DNA from: Haloarcula laminariae
GTDB taxonomy: Archaea > Halobacteriota > Halobacteria > Halobacteriales > Haloarculaceae
Direction of reading: 5' to 3'
DNA length: 64,000 nt
Assembly: GCF_025457605.1 (NCBI RefSeq)
Contig: NZ_JAMZFY010000001.1
Location: 1,240,001 to 1,304,000 of the forward strand
Shown here: one piece after another, positions 34,138 to 42,876 of the stretch
Layout: every line of letters begins with the position of its first letter
How positions within the stretch are numbered: position 1 is the stretch's first letter
Translations under genes and position numbers: made by a program
Notes under the pieces: model-generated
Told to the model about the DNA's origin: nothing
The model's database searches: none
Seen by the model: only the letters and a program-made list of their open reading frames with translations

Positions 34138-35511
34138 ATGAGCGCCGCACAGACGGAGCATCACGTCCGGCCCGTCGTCGAGGGGGAACCCCTCGCCGTG
34201 GGCGAAACAGTGGACATCAGAGACAGCGCGACCGGGGACGCCTTCGCCACGGTCGAGGTCGGCGACGAGGGGACCGTGACCGGCGCGCTGGCGGGCGCGG
34301 ATGCCGCCCGGCGGTCCGTCCGGGAGACGGCCGTCGCGGGCCGTGCGGGCTGGTGTGAGCGCATCGCGGCCGACCTCCGCGACCGAAAGCCGGCGCTTGC
34401 GGACGCGCTGGTCCGGGAGTCCGGCGTGCCGGTGACGAGCGCCCGGGCGGAGGTCGCTGCGGCGGCCGAGCAGTTCGACCGGGTCGCCGACACCCTCAGG
34501 TCGCTCACCGGCAAGTACCGCACCTGGACGACCTCGACCCGCGAGGGGGACAACTCGCTGGTGGCGGCGGCCCCGCTGGGGGTCGTCCGCTGCCGACCGA
34601 GCGGCCGCGCGCCGCTCGCGAAGGCGGCGCTGCAGGTGGCCCCCGCGCTCGGTGCCGGCAACGCCGTCGTCCTCACGCCGCCGCCGACGGCCGCCGTGAC
34701 CGTCTCGCTGTTCGCCGAGGCGGTCCGGGCGACGGTCCCGACCGGGGGCGTGGGTTTCGTCCCCACGACGGCCGACGCCGACGCCCCCGAAGCGCGGACG
34801 GCCGACGCGGTCCTCGCCGGGGAGCCCGACGGCGTCACGCGGTTCGAGCAGTGGCTCGGCGGCGGGACGGCGACGCTCGTCTTCCCCGACGCGGACCTCG
34901 ACGCGGCCGCGACCGCGCTCACCGAGGGCGGTCCGAGTGCGGTCGACAGCCGACTCGCCGGCGCGGACTGTGTCATCGCCCACGAATCGGTGCAGGACGC
35001 CCTCGTCGAGCGCATCGACGAGCGCATGGCCGACTGGGTGGCAGGCGACCCCTTCGATGAGTCGACAGTCGTCGGCCCGCTGGCCGACGGCGCCACGGCC
35101 CGGCAGTTCGAGCGGCAGGTCGACGACGCCGTCGCCGCCGGAGCCAGACTGGTCCGCGGCGGCGAGGTCGACGGCCGCGTCTGCCAGCCGACCGTGCTCG
35201 CGGACGTGCCGCGGGAGTCGTCGCTGCGGCGCGAGCCGGTCGCCGGGCCGGTCGTTCCGGTGACGCCGTTCGGGTCGACGGCCACGGCGCTCCGCCTGGT
35301 GACCGAGACCGGGCCGGTCGGTCTCGCACGCGTGTTCACCGACCGCCACAGCCTTGCGATGGACGTGGCCGACGCCGTCGATGCGGGGCTCATCGAGATT
35401 TACGGGTCCGGCGCCGACGACGGGGGGACCCGACGCGTCGGACTCGACGCCGAAGCCGCCAGGGCCGCAATCAGTCGTCTGACGCGAACGAAGCGGGTGC
35501 GAACGCTATGA
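34138..35511 (+). CDS. Aldehyde dehydrogenase family protein lacking the catalytic residues
   Basis: This 457-residue protein keeps the ALDH layout: cofactor-region APLGVVRCRPSGRAPLAKAALQVAPALGAGNAVVL (143-179), LGG at 240-242, VFPDADLD, HESVQDALVERI, and GPVVPVTPFG near the end. Key residues appear changed. The glutamate before LGG aligns with Trp239, the catalytic Cys (GQxCxA) aligns with Leu273, the Asn of PWNFP with Arg157, and the cofactor Lys of VLKP with Thr180. It sits between fba and pfkB, 3 bases after fba and overlapping pfkB by 4. Probably a non-catalytic homologue with a structural or regulatory role. Confidence 0.8.
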   Translation: MSAAQTEHHVRPVVEGEPLAVGETVDIRDSATGDAFATVEVGDEGTVTGALAGADAARRSVRETAVAGRAGWCERIAADLRDRKPALADALVRESGVPVTSARAEVAAAAEQFDRVADTLRSLTGKYRTWTTSTREGDNSLVAAAPLGVVRCRPSGRAPLAKAALQVAPALGAGNAVVLTPPPTAAVTVSLFAEAVRATVPTGGVGFVPTTADADAPEARTADAVLAGEPDGVTRFEQWLGGGTATLVFPDADLDAAATALTEGGPSAVDSRLAGADCVIAHESVQDALVERIDERMADWVAGDPFDESTVVGPLADGATARQFERQVDDAVAAGARLVRGGEVDGRVCQPTVLADVPRESSLRREPVAGPVVPVTPFGSTATALRLVTETGPVGLARVFTDRHSLAMDVADAVDAGLIEIYGSGADDGGTRRVGLDAEAARAAISRLTRTKRVRTL

Positions 35512-36404
35512 TAGCTACTGTCACACTCAACCCGGCCGTCGACCAGACGGTCAGGACCGACCAGCCGCTCACGCCCGACGAGGTCATCCGGGTCGACGAC
35601 GCCCAGTTCGACGCCGGCGGGAAGGGCATCAACGTCTCGAAGTACCTCACCGCGATGGGGACCGAGACGGTCGCGACCGGCGTGCTCGGCGGATTCCTCG
35701 GCCAGTTCGTCACCGAGCGGCTCGCGTCGGACGGCATCGACGCGCGCTTCGTCGACATCGACGGGACGACACGGCTCAACTCGACCGTCCTCGCGACCGA
35801 CGGGGAGTACAAGCTCAACCAGCGCGGCCCGACGGTCTCGGCGGCCGAGGTCGGGGCCATCGTCGAGCGGCTGTCGTCGCTGTCGCCCGAGACGGTCGTC
35901 GTCGCCGGGAGCCTCCCACCGGGACTGGACACCGACGCCATCGACCGGCTCGCCGAGGCCGGCCCCTGGGAGACCGTCGTCGACGTCGACGGGCCGCTGC
36001 TGGCCGAGCTAGACGCCGAATACGCCCTCTGTAAACCGAACGCGCCGGAGCTGGAGGCGGCGACGGGCCTGTCGGTCACCGACGTCGATTCGGCCATCGA
36101 CGCCGCACAGGCGCTTCGAAAACAGGGGTTCGACCGCGTCGTCGCGTCGCTGGGCGCCGACGGGGCCGTCCTCGTGAGCGAGAACGGCGTCGTCCACGAG
36201 CCGGCTATCGACTGCGAGGTCGTCGACACCGTGGGCGCGGGCGACGCGCTGCTCTCCGGGGTCCTGGCGGCCATCGACGCTGGCGCGGACGAGGCGACCG
36301 CCCTGCACACTGGCGTCGTCGCCGCCAGCGCCGCAGTGTCGACGCCGGGAACGGCCATCCCGGAGTTGCCCGAACCGAACGCGAGCGGCGTCGAACCGGT
36401 CTGA
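35508..36404 (+). CDS. pfkB: 1-phosphofructokinase (PfkB family)
   Basis: This 298-residue PfkB-family kinase has the N-terminal sugar site NPAVDQTV and AGGKGINVSKYLTAMG, the middle VVVAGSLPPG, and the C-terminal catalytic DTVGAGDALLSGV with the base Asp near residue 247. It phosphorylates fructose-1-phosphate to fructose-1,6-bisphosphate, closing the path PTS to 1-phosphofructokinase to aldolase inside one operon. It ends 10 bases before the convergent beta-propeller gene. Confidence 0.93.
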   Translation: MIATVTLNPAVDQTVRTDQPLTPDEVIRVDDAQFDAGGKGINVSKYLTAMGTETVATGVLGGFLGQFVTERLASDGIDARFVDIDGTTRLNSTVLATDGEYKLNQRGPTVSAAEVGAIVERLSSLSPETVVVAGSLPPGLDTDAIDRLAEAGPWETVVDVDGPLLAELDAEYALCKPNAPELEAATGLSVTDVDSAIDAAQALRKQGFDRVVASLGADGAVLVSENGVVHEPAIDCEVVDTVGAGDALLSGVLAAIDAGADEATALHTGVVAASAAVSTPGTAIPELPEPNASGVEPV

Positions 36405-36414
36405 GATCCGATTT

Positions 36415-37599
36415 TCAGGGAGCGGTCATCCCGTGGATATCGCTGTCGCCGGCGACGAAGACGACGTTGTCCACCACGGCCGGCGACGCGGCTATCGGGC
36501 CGCCAGCCGGCAGCTCCCACTGGACGGTGCCGTCGCCAGCCGAGAGGATATACAGCTTGTTGTCGTTGCTGCCGACGTAGACGTTGCCGCCGGCGACCGA
36601 CGGCGAAGAGCGCACGGTGTCGCCGGTACCGGTCGACCACTGGTGGGCCCCGTCGCCCGCAGCGAGTGCGGTGACGTCGGTCCCGTCGCCGACGTACACC
36701 GTGTCGCCGTCGACGGCGGGCGAGGTGTGGACCGGCGCGTCCGTCCCGTAGCGCCACCGCTCGGTCCCGTCAGACGTCGACAGGGCGACGACATCGCCCC
36801 CGTCGGTCCCGACGTAGACGGTCCCGTCAGCCACCGCCGGCGAGCCGATGACCGCGCCGCCGAGGTCGGCGGTCCACTGCTCGGTCCCGTCGCCCGCCGC
36901 CAGCGCGGTGACCGTCCCCCCGTCGTCGCCGACGTAGACGGTCCCGTCCGCCACTGCCGGCGTCGTCACTACCGCCCCGCCGGTGTCCGCGGACCACTGC
37001 TCGGTCCCGTCGGTCGCGACGGCGCTGACGGTGCCGCTGTCGCTGCCGACGTAGACGGTCCCGTCCGCGACCGTCGGCGAGGCCCGGACCGGCAGGCGGT
37101 CGACCAGCGGGTTGTCCGAGCCGCCCGCCTCGAAGCGCCACTCCTCGCTGCCGGTCCCGGCCGAGAGGGCGTACAGGTAGCCGTCGAAACTGCCGACGTA
37201 GACGGTCCCGTCCGCCACCGCCGGCGACGAGCGGACCAGGCCGTCGGTTTCGAAGCGCCACTGCCGGGCACCGTCGACGGCTGAGAGGGCGTGGACCGCG
37301 TTGTCGTTGCTCCCGACGTAGACGCTGCCGTCGACGACTGCCGGGGAGCTGAAGACCTGTGCCCCTGTCGAATACCCCCACTGGCTGATGACGTTCGTCG
37401 TCGGACCGGTCTCCTCGGCCGCCACGCCGGTGTTGGCGGCGTTGTGTCCGAACATCGGCCAGTGGCCGATGTCCGCGGGGATGGAGGGGTCGCCGGTCGG
37501 GGTCCGGTTTTCGGAATCGTTGGAACAGCCGGCCAGCGCGGCCGCCCCGGCCGCGCCGAGCGTCGCGAGATACCGTCGCCGCGTCTGTCGCCAGGGCAT
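36415..37599 (-). CDS. PQQ-like beta-propeller repeat lipoprotein
   Basis: The 394-residue precursor has a Tat signal (TRRRYLATLG) and lipobox ALAGC at residue 24, then at least seven copies of a roughly 38-residue blade with the pattern S-S-P-A-V-A-D-G-T-V-Y-V-G-S-x-D-x-x-x-x-A-L. It is an anchored extracellular eight-bladed-type propeller of the PQQ/BamB-like class. PQQ-dependent dehydrogenase active-site residues are not seen, so binding or scaffold function is more likely. The blades are near identical at the DNA level. Confidence 0.85.
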   Translation of the reverse strand: MPWRQTRRRYLATLGAAGAAALAGCSNDSENRTPTGDPSIPADIGHWPMFGHNAANTGVAAEETGPTTNVISQWGYSTGAQVFSSPAVVDGSVYVGSNDNAVHALSAVDGARQWRFETDGLVRSSPAVADGTVYVGSFDGYLYALSAGTGSEEWRFEAGGSDNPLVDRLPVRASPTVADGTVYVGSDSGTVSAVATDGTEQWSADTGGAVVTTPAVADGTVYVGDDGGTVTALAAGDGTEQWTADLGGAVIGSPAVADGTVYVGTDGGDVVALSTSDGTERWRYGTDAPVHTSPAVDGDTVYVGDGTDVTALAAGDGAHQWSTGTGDTVRSSPSVAGGNVYVGSNDNKLYILSAGDGTVQWELPAGGPIAASPAVVDNVVFVAGDSDIHGMTAP

Positions 37600-37881
37600 G
37601 GAGACCTGTTCCGTGGCACCCGAAATAAAGCCATTCGATACACGACGGCCGGACTCACCACGGGAACAGTGCGGAATACACGCCGAAAGTCAGGAATCGA
37701 AACGAAGGCCTCAGAGCCGCCAATAAAAGGTCTCCGTCTACCTGAACCCGCAATATGGTCTGGATTCGAGGCGTAAAATCGGTTGAAACGCGGGCGTTTC
37801 GGTGAACAGTCCTGAATCCGTGCTAGGGGTCTGGCATTTATATGTGGATACGGGGTGATGGAACGGATACGCGACGAACCA

Positions 37882-38127
37882 ATGTCCACGCACGAACCCT
37901 CCACCACCCGACTACCCGCCCGCGCCGCCGACGTCGACGCCCTGGTCGGCAAGGCCCGGACCGCTGTCAGCGGCGCGGCCTTCTGGGCGAGCATCCCGCT
38001 CCCGCTCGTCATCCTCGCCGCCCTGCTCTCGGGCGTCGCCACGGCCGCCCCACTCGTCCTCGTTGCACTCGTCGTCCTGAACGTCTGCTGTGCCGCCATC
38101 GGCCACTCCTACACTCCCACCAGATGA
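37882..38127 (+). CDS. Small membrane protein
   Basis: From MSTHEPSTTRL this is an 81-residue protein with two hydrophobic segments (SIPLPLVILAALLSGVA and APLVLVALVVLNVCCAA). In-frame starts at 37855 (GTG) and 37858 (ATG) are also possible; a TTTATATG element at 37837-37844 lies about 15-20 bases before those and about 40 bases before the ATG chosen. It overlaps the following zinc-ribbon gene by 4 bases, so the two form a small operon. Function unknown. Confidence 0.6.
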   Translation: MSTHEPSTTRLPARAADVDALVGKARTAVSGAAFWASIPLPLVILAALLSGVATAAPLVLVALVVLNVCCAAIGHSYTPTR

Positions 38128-38297
38128 CACTCGAACACAGAACCGAGCAACGTCCCGCCAAGACCCGGCTGTTCTGCCCGGCCTGCGGCCACGAGAGCCC
38201 GCTCGACGGCGACTGGATCGGCGACGACCGGACGGCCAGGCGCCGCCTGCTGTGTCCCAGCTGTGGGGACCCCGTGGTCGACCAGCCACAGGTCTGA
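38124..38297 (+). CDS. Small zinc-ribbon protein
   Basis: This 57-residue protein is almost only a zinc ribbon: CPACGHESPLDGDW then CPSCGDPVVDQPQ, two CxxC knuckles 27 residues apart. Such haloarchaeal micro-proteins are common and mostly uncharacterised. Coupled to the membrane protein upstream by a 4-base overlap. Confidence 0.75.
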   Translation: MTLEHRTEQRPAKTRLFCPACGHESPLDGDWIGDDRTARRRLLCPSCGDPVVDQPQV

Positions 38298-38362
38298 CTC
38301 CACTCCGGGTGGTCGTCCCGACCGCCGGACACGAGAGTCCTCTCCCAACGACCGGCGATAGT

Positions 38363-38378
38363 TTCTATCAGGATAGAA
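38363..38378. terminator. Short inverted repeat between convergent genes
   Basis: TTCTATCAGGATAGAA has 7-base arms around AG. It lies between the ends of the zinc-ribbon gene and the convergent orphan gene at 38412, where a hairpin could mark transcript ends for both strands. No oligo-T run follows. Confidence 0.3.
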
Positions 38379-38411
38379 GGGTAACTCGCGTCGTATCAGT
38401 TACCGTACCAT

Positions 38412-38912
38412 CTAAATCAGATTTCGGACGTACGTGAGCGCGCGCTTCGACCCTTGCCGGACCCGTTCGAACGGCGGCGTCGACGACTGGTACTGGATGG
38501 CGTTTATGTTCCGGAGGACCTCGGCCTCGTTTTCGAGGCCCTGTCGGAGCGCATCCTTCTCGAAGGACATCTGCTGGTACTTGACGTTTCCGCGCTTCTG
38601 TTCCTCCCAGCTGCGGATGCGCGAGACGAACGTGAACCTGTCGTACCCCTCCGACGCGACGATGTGGGTGTGGCGGGACGTGCTCTCGGGCTGGTAGTCG
38701 TCGGCGGATTCGTCGGGCTTGGCCTCGATTATCACGATGTACTCGTCGTTGCCGATACCGAGCAACCGCTCGTTCTGGGCGCCCATGCTCGGCCGTGGCT
38801 CCAGTCCCCGTTTCTCGAACGACGCCACGATGTCGCCGAGCGAGTTCCAGTCGATGATATCGGCGGCAGTTATCTGCTCGGTATTCACACCCACACTTTT
38901 CCGGCCATCCAT
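38412..38912 (-). CDS. Orphan protein resembling the N-terminal part of haloarchaeal Eco57I-type restriction-modification enzymes
   Basis: This 166-residue protein starts MDGRKSVGVNTEQITAADI. The region IIDWNSLGDIVASFEKRGL, then EYIVIIEAKP, SRHTHIVASEGYDRFTFVSRIRSWEEQKRGNVKYQQMSF and ALRQGLENEAEVLRNINAIQYQS, resembles from memory the leading domain of large haloarchaeal Eco57I-like methylase/nuclease proteins. The methylase part is absent and no second piece is seen in the window. It may be a remnant, or a stand-alone DNA- or modification-sensing domain. The longer upstream frame was not used because its residues look non-coding. Confidence 0.6.
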   Translation of the reverse strand: MDGRKSVGVNTEQITAADIIDWNSLGDIVASFEKRGLEPRPSMGAQNERLLGIGNDEYIVIIEAKPDESADDYQPESTSRHTHIVASEGYDRFTFVSRIRSWEEQKRGNVKYQQMSFEKDALRQGLENEAEVLRNINAIQYQSSTPPFERVRQGSKRALTYVRNLI

Positions 38913-39135
38913 TTCAACCTGTGGTCCACCGGTGTAGACACCCGCAGACGCACAAATACGGGGAGTCACCTGCAGGCTGAGACGCCAGCCGAGCGCCGTG
39001 AGTAACGGGCGATGCCACGGTTGCGCTCGGGCCATGCGGGGGCGACTATGGAGGATTGGGCGACAGGTAGTATCAGATTTGCATATTAGTTCGAGTTCCG
39101 ATACGACGGCCCGGCGGTCGGGCGGCCCGCGACAG

Positions 39136-40995
39136 TCAAGGCCGGGCGCCGCCCATCTCGACGCGGTCGTACTCGCCGGTCACCGCCTGAGCGTCCTCCG
39201 GCAGAAGCGCGACGACGAGGTGGTCGGGGAAGTCCGCGAAGTACTCGACCAGCGCGGCGATGCGGTCGGCGTCGATGGCCTCCAGCGAGTCGAGCACCAT
39301 CACCGGCACCGTCTCGTGGACGTCGTGAACGAGATAGCCCGCCAGCGCGACGACGAGGCCGATGACCTCGCGTTCCGACTCCGAGAGGTGGCTCAGGGTG
39401 TCCTCGTAGACGACGTCATCGGCCGTCGCCCGGACCACGTGGAGGGCGAACTCGCTTTCGTCGTCCGCCACCGTGCGCTCGATCCACACCCGCTCGATGT
39501 TCTCGTACCCGAGCGCGGCCCGGACCGTCTCCATGTGGTCGTTGAACGTCTCGACCGCCGACCGTTCGAGCGATTCGACGCGGGTGCGGGCGCGTTCGAG
39601 TTCGCTCTCGCGCTCGTCGAGCCGCGACTCGATGTCCGTCAGTCGTGACTCCGCCTCCCGGACCGTCTCCAGTTCGGCCTCGACGGACGCTATCTGCTCT
39701 TCGAGCTGTCCGCGCTCGTACTCCAGCTCCGACCGGCGGCGGTACTGTTCGAGCAGGTCGCTCCCCCGAAGCCCCTCGGCGCTTTCCTCCAGCTCCTCGA
39801 TGCGGTCGTGCAGCTCCTCGGCCCGGGTCGAAAGCTCCGCGACCGTCCCCTCGCGGTCGGCTATCTCGGCTTCGATGTCGTCCAGTTCGTCCTCCAGCGC
39901 CTCGCGCCGGTCGGTCGCCTCCCGACGGTCTGAGAGGTCTGCGCGCCTGGATTCGAGCGTCGAACGGAGCTCGTTGCGTTCGGCCCGCTTCTCGTCGACG
40001 ACCGCCCGGAGGTCATCGAGCTGGTCGTCTATCGCCCCCCGGCCGACGGTCGTCCCGCAGGTCCAGCACTCGACTGTCTCGGTTGTGCTGTCCTCGACGC
40101 CCGGCAGCTCCCCGTCCCCGGTCACCTGTTCGTTGAACTCCACGATGGAGAGGAGGCTCGATATCGTGGTTTCGAGGTCCCGAACGCGGCGCTGCAGGCG
40201 CTCGATCTCGGCTTCGGCGCGGTCGGGGTCCACGTCCGGGACCGACAGCTCGTCCAGTTCGGCGCGCACCTCGTCGCGTTCCTCGCGCAGCGAGGCGACG
40301 GCGTCCCGCTGTGTCTCCAGCCGGTCCCGGACGCGCTCGTAGCTCCCTCGGACGTCCGTGAGCTCGTCGGCGGCGTCCTCGGCCCGTTCGACGGCCCCGG
40401 CGTCGGTCTCGGCGTCTTCTACGGCCGCCCGGACGGCGTCGAGCTCCTCGGTGGTGTCGGCGAGGGCCTCGCGGTGGTCGGCCAGCTGCCGTTCGAGTGG
40501 CGAGCGGCGTTCGGCCGTTCGCTCGGCCGCCGCCCGGTCCTCCCGGAGTGACTCGATGTCCCGCCGGGTCCGCCGTATGGTCGCCTCCAGTTCGTCCGTG
40601 TCGACGGGCGCCATGATGAACGACCGGAGCGCCTCGGTGTCGCCCCGCGCGACCGCTCTGCGGGCCGGGTTGTCGGCCAGCAGGCAGCCGTACTGGTCGA
40701 CGAGCATCGCCTCGTCGGAATAGGGGTCCCCGCCCACGCGGACGGTCTCGCCGTCCCGCTCGAAGGTCCGGGTGTAGTCGGTGCCGTCGAGTTCCAGCGT
40801 CACCGAGCCCCGGTCGGCGTCGGCTTTCAGCGCCCCCGTAGAGCCGCCCAGCGCGGCGCCGATGGCCCGCAGGAGCGAGGTCCGGTTGGTCGCGTTCCGG
40901 CCGGCGAGAACGGTCACGCCCGGGGACAGGCGCACCGTCGCCGACTCGATACCGCCCAGGTTCTCGACGGTCACTGTCGTCTCTCTGTCCGTCAT
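39136..40995 (-). CDS. Archaea-specific SMC-related protein (Sph-like, copy 2)
   Basis: This 619-residue SMC-like ATPase is organised as in copy 1: VTVENLGGIESATVRLSPGVTVLAG with P-loop GRNATNRTS, long coiled coils, hook-like CWTCGTTV near residue 310, then SESEREVIGLVVALAGYLV and Walker B VMVLDSLEAID. It lies 43 bases downstream of an RdfA gene on the same strand, so this pair is an operon, unlike the convergent first pair. The ATPase ends are closely similar between the copies, while the coiled coils differ. Confidence 0.88.
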   Translation of the reverse strand: MTDRETTVTVENLGGIESATVRLSPGVTVLAGRNATNRTSLLRAIGAALGGSTGALKADADRGSVTLELDGTDYTRTFERDGETVRVGGDPYSDEAMLVDQYGCLLADNPARRAVARGDTEALRSFIMAPVDTDELEATIRRTRRDIESLREDRAAAERTAERRSPLERQLADHREALADTTEELDAVRAAVEDAETDAGAVERAEDAADELTDVRGSYERVRDRLETQRDAVASLREERDEVRAELDELSVPDVDPDRAEAEIERLQRRVRDLETTISSLLSIVEFNEQVTGDGELPGVEDSTTETVECWTCGTTVGRGAIDDQLDDLRAVVDEKRAERNELRSTLESRRADLSDRREATDRREALEDELDDIEAEIADREGTVAELSTRAEELHDRIEELEESAEGLRGSDLLEQYRRRSELEYERGQLEEQIASVEAELETVREAESRLTDIESRLDERESELERARTRVESLERSAVETFNDHMETVRAALGYENIERVWIERTVADDESEFALHVVRATADDVVYEDTLSHLSESEREVIGLVVALAGYLVHDVHETVPVMVLDSLEAIDADRIAALVEYFADFPDHLVVALLPEDAQAVTGEYDRVEMGGARP

Positions 40996-41038
40996 CGTTC
41001 ACCGTGTCCGCTGTGTTGGGAGTTCACTGTCGATGGCC

Positions 41039-41656
41039 TCACTGGGTCTGGGCGTCCGTCTCGCAGTCACAGCCGCCCCGGTCGAGGAACCGCTCGACGG
41101 GGTAGCTCCCCCCGCAGTCCGCACAGGAGACGCGGACGACGGTGGTCACGTCGACGGAGCCACAGTGGAACCCGTCGGTGCCGTCCAGTCGCTCGATGGT
41201 CCGGCCGACGATACCCTGGCTCCGGGAGCGGGCCCACTCGATGGTCCCCTCGGCGTCGTCGACGGACAGCGAGCGCTCCCGGGCGGTGTCGACGCCGAGA
41301 CACTCCCGGAAGTGGCTGCGGACCGTCTGGTAGGAGACGAAGTCGCGGTCGAGTTCGGCCGGGTCGACGCCGACGCGCGACAGCCAGGCCTCCGTCTCCG
41401 TCCGCACGCCCGCGCTGACGTCCTCGCCGGTGAGGTTCCGGTAGATGGAGGCGGCGTCCCGGAGCACGTCGGTGTCGGCCCCCTCCAGGGCCGCCTGGAG
41501 GACCGCCTCGTTCACGACGGTCTCCAGACGGCGGAGGCTGGCGCCGTCCGCCCGGCGCTCGCGCAACCGCTCGTCGAGGCCGTCGAGTCCGTACTTTCCG
41601 GCCGTTCGACCGAGCTTGCACGAGCAGGCCCCCGAGACGCGGTCGCCGTCGCTCAT
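41039..41656 (-). CDS. Rod-determining factor RdfA family protein (copy 2)
   Basis: This 205-residue RdfA-type protein has an N-terminal CSCKLGRTAGKYGLDGLDERL with a Cys pair that copy 1 lacks, the conserved IYRNLTGEDVSAGVRTE and VSYQTVRSHFRE, and a C-terminal ribbon CADCGGSYPVERFLDRGGCDCE. The ATG at 41656 starts the recognised domain; one at 41695 would add an arginine-rich MSRRVRPRRRARP and cannot be excluded, since a minus-strand CATAAGTA near 41731 puts the transcript start upstream of both. Confidence 0.82.
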   Translation of the reverse strand: MSDGDRVSGACSCKLGRTAGKYGLDGLDERLRERRADGASLRRLETVVNEAVLQAALEGADTDVLRDAASIYRNLTGEDVSAGVRTETEAWLSRVGVDPAELDRDFVSYQTVRSHFRECLGVDTARERSLSVDDAEGTIEWARSRSQGIVGRTIERLDGTDGFHCGSVDVTTVVRVSCADCGGSYPVERFLDRGGCDCETDAQTQ

Positions 41657-41945
41657 CGGTCGAGCGCGGCGGCGCGGTCGTACGCGTCGGGACATCCTAT
41701 CACACCACCACGTTGCCTCTAGTCCCTACTTATGCGTTGTGTCGTTCCCAGGTGCGTACGACTGCGGTCCCCATCCGGCGATAGGACCGGCTTACTCGCC
41801 GGCGACCGACAGCACGACCGGTTTTCGAGCGCGCAGAACATCGCGCGCTGTCGCGTTCTTCGTAACATCGATACTGGTGTTAAATTTATCGTGTGCGAGG
41901 AACCGCCGGCATAACGCCCTTGAACCTGGTGGCGGTAGATAGTGT

Positions 41946-42305
41946 ATGTCGAACGACAGTTCCGACGCGGAGACCGAGGAGTCACGGGAGCAGGGCGTCG
42001 AATTCGGGGAGCTGAACGCGGCGCTGGAGCAGGTAGAGTATCCGACGACACAGGAGCAGCTCTTGGCGGAGCACGGCGAGGAGACCCTGGACCTGGCCGA
42101 CGGCGAGGTGACGCTCGCGAGCGTGCTCGCCGAGCAGGAGTCCGCCGAGGAGACGGACACCATTGAGTACGACTCCCCCGAGGCGGTCCGGCAGGCCGTT
42201 CTCAACATGGTCGGGGACCGCGCCGTCGGCCGGACCGACTACAGCGACCGCGGGGGGTCGCTCCCGGACGAGGACGGCGAGGCGGAGAGCGACCAGTCGC
42301 TGTAA
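41946..42305 (+). CDS. DUF5789 family protein
   Basis: This 119-residue very acidic protein matches the DUF5789 pattern: FGELNAALEQVEYPTTQEQLLAEHGEETLDLADGEVTL followed by YDSPEAVRQAVLNMVGDRAVGR. The family is common in haloarchaea and has no assigned function that I know of. A TTAAATTTATCG element about 60 bases upstream could be its promoter. It converges on a small membrane-protein gene. Confidence 0.85.
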   Translation: MSNDSSDAETEESREQGVEFGELNAALEQVEYPTTQEQLLAEHGEETLDLADGEVTLASVLAEQESAEETDTIEYDSPEAVRQAVLNMVGDRAVGRTDYSDRGGSLPDEDGEAESDQSL

Positions 42306-42313
42306 GCGCCACC

Positions 42314-42502
42314 TCAGACCGGTCCTCCGCCGGCGAGTCCGGGCCCGGCGGTCGGTCCCAGATAGAGGAGCGAGGTCGGGTCCGGGAGATACCCCAGAAC
42401 GACAGCGAGGAGGTACAGGAGCGCGACGAGCGCGAGCAGGAGGATGAGACCGATGAGGTACCAGTACGTGTCCTCGACGGTCGCTACGGGTGGGGCCGCC
42501 AT
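42314..42502 (-). CDS. Small membrane protein
   Basis: This 62-residue protein has one long hydrophobic helix (YWYLIGLILLLALVALLYLL, extended into AVVLGYL) flanked by Pro/Gly-rich ends. No function is evident. It lies 8 bases after the end of the DUF5789 gene, in opposite orientation. Confidence 0.6.
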   Translation of the reverse strand: MAAPPVATVEDTYWYLIGLILLLALVALLYLLAVVLGYLPDPTSLLYLGPTAGPGLAGGGPV

Positions 42503-42609
42503 ACCGACACGTCGACCGGTCGGCCGAAAAGTATGTGCCAGTGATATTTCATCGGCGGGGAATAAGTGTCACTGATAATACTTTTCGGTGCCCGGCGCGT
42601 ACATCGGAC

Positions 42610-42873
42610 ATGGCCGACGAACCCGTCCGTTCGGACGCCGGCACACAGCGGGACTGGGCCGACATGGAGACGCTTCTGGACGTGATGGTGAATCTCATCC
42701 CGATGGGGATTTTGCTGTTCTTCGTCGGGCTGTACACCGTGTTTCAGCCCTGGGAGTGGGACCCGGTGATGTTCGTGCTCATGCACTTTCTGACCCTGTT
42801 CCCGTTTCTCCTGTTGGCGCTGCTGACGTACGTCTCGGCGCAGGCCATCGCGGGCGCCGAAGCAGGGGAGTGA
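42610..42873 (+). CDS. Small two-helix membrane protein, DUF6684-like
   Basis: This 87-residue protein starts MADEPVRSDAGTQRDWADMETLLDVMVN and has two membrane segments (LIPMGILLFFVGLYTVF and MHFLTLFPFLLLALLTYVSA). It resembles the haloarchaeal DUF6684 family, often near respiratory genes. No such genes are adjacent here. The ATG at 42610 was chosen because upstream codons do not look coding. Confidence 0.7.
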   Translation: MADEPVRSDAGTQRDWADMETLLDVMVNLIPMGILLFFVGLYTVFQPWEWDPVMFVLMHFLTLFPFLLLALLTYVSAQAIAGAEAGE

Positions 42874-42876
42874 CCG

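Noticed and set aside
33805-35349. Open frame antisense to fba and the dehydrogenase homologue
   Set aside because: Arg/Gly-rich shadow of two well-supported genes.
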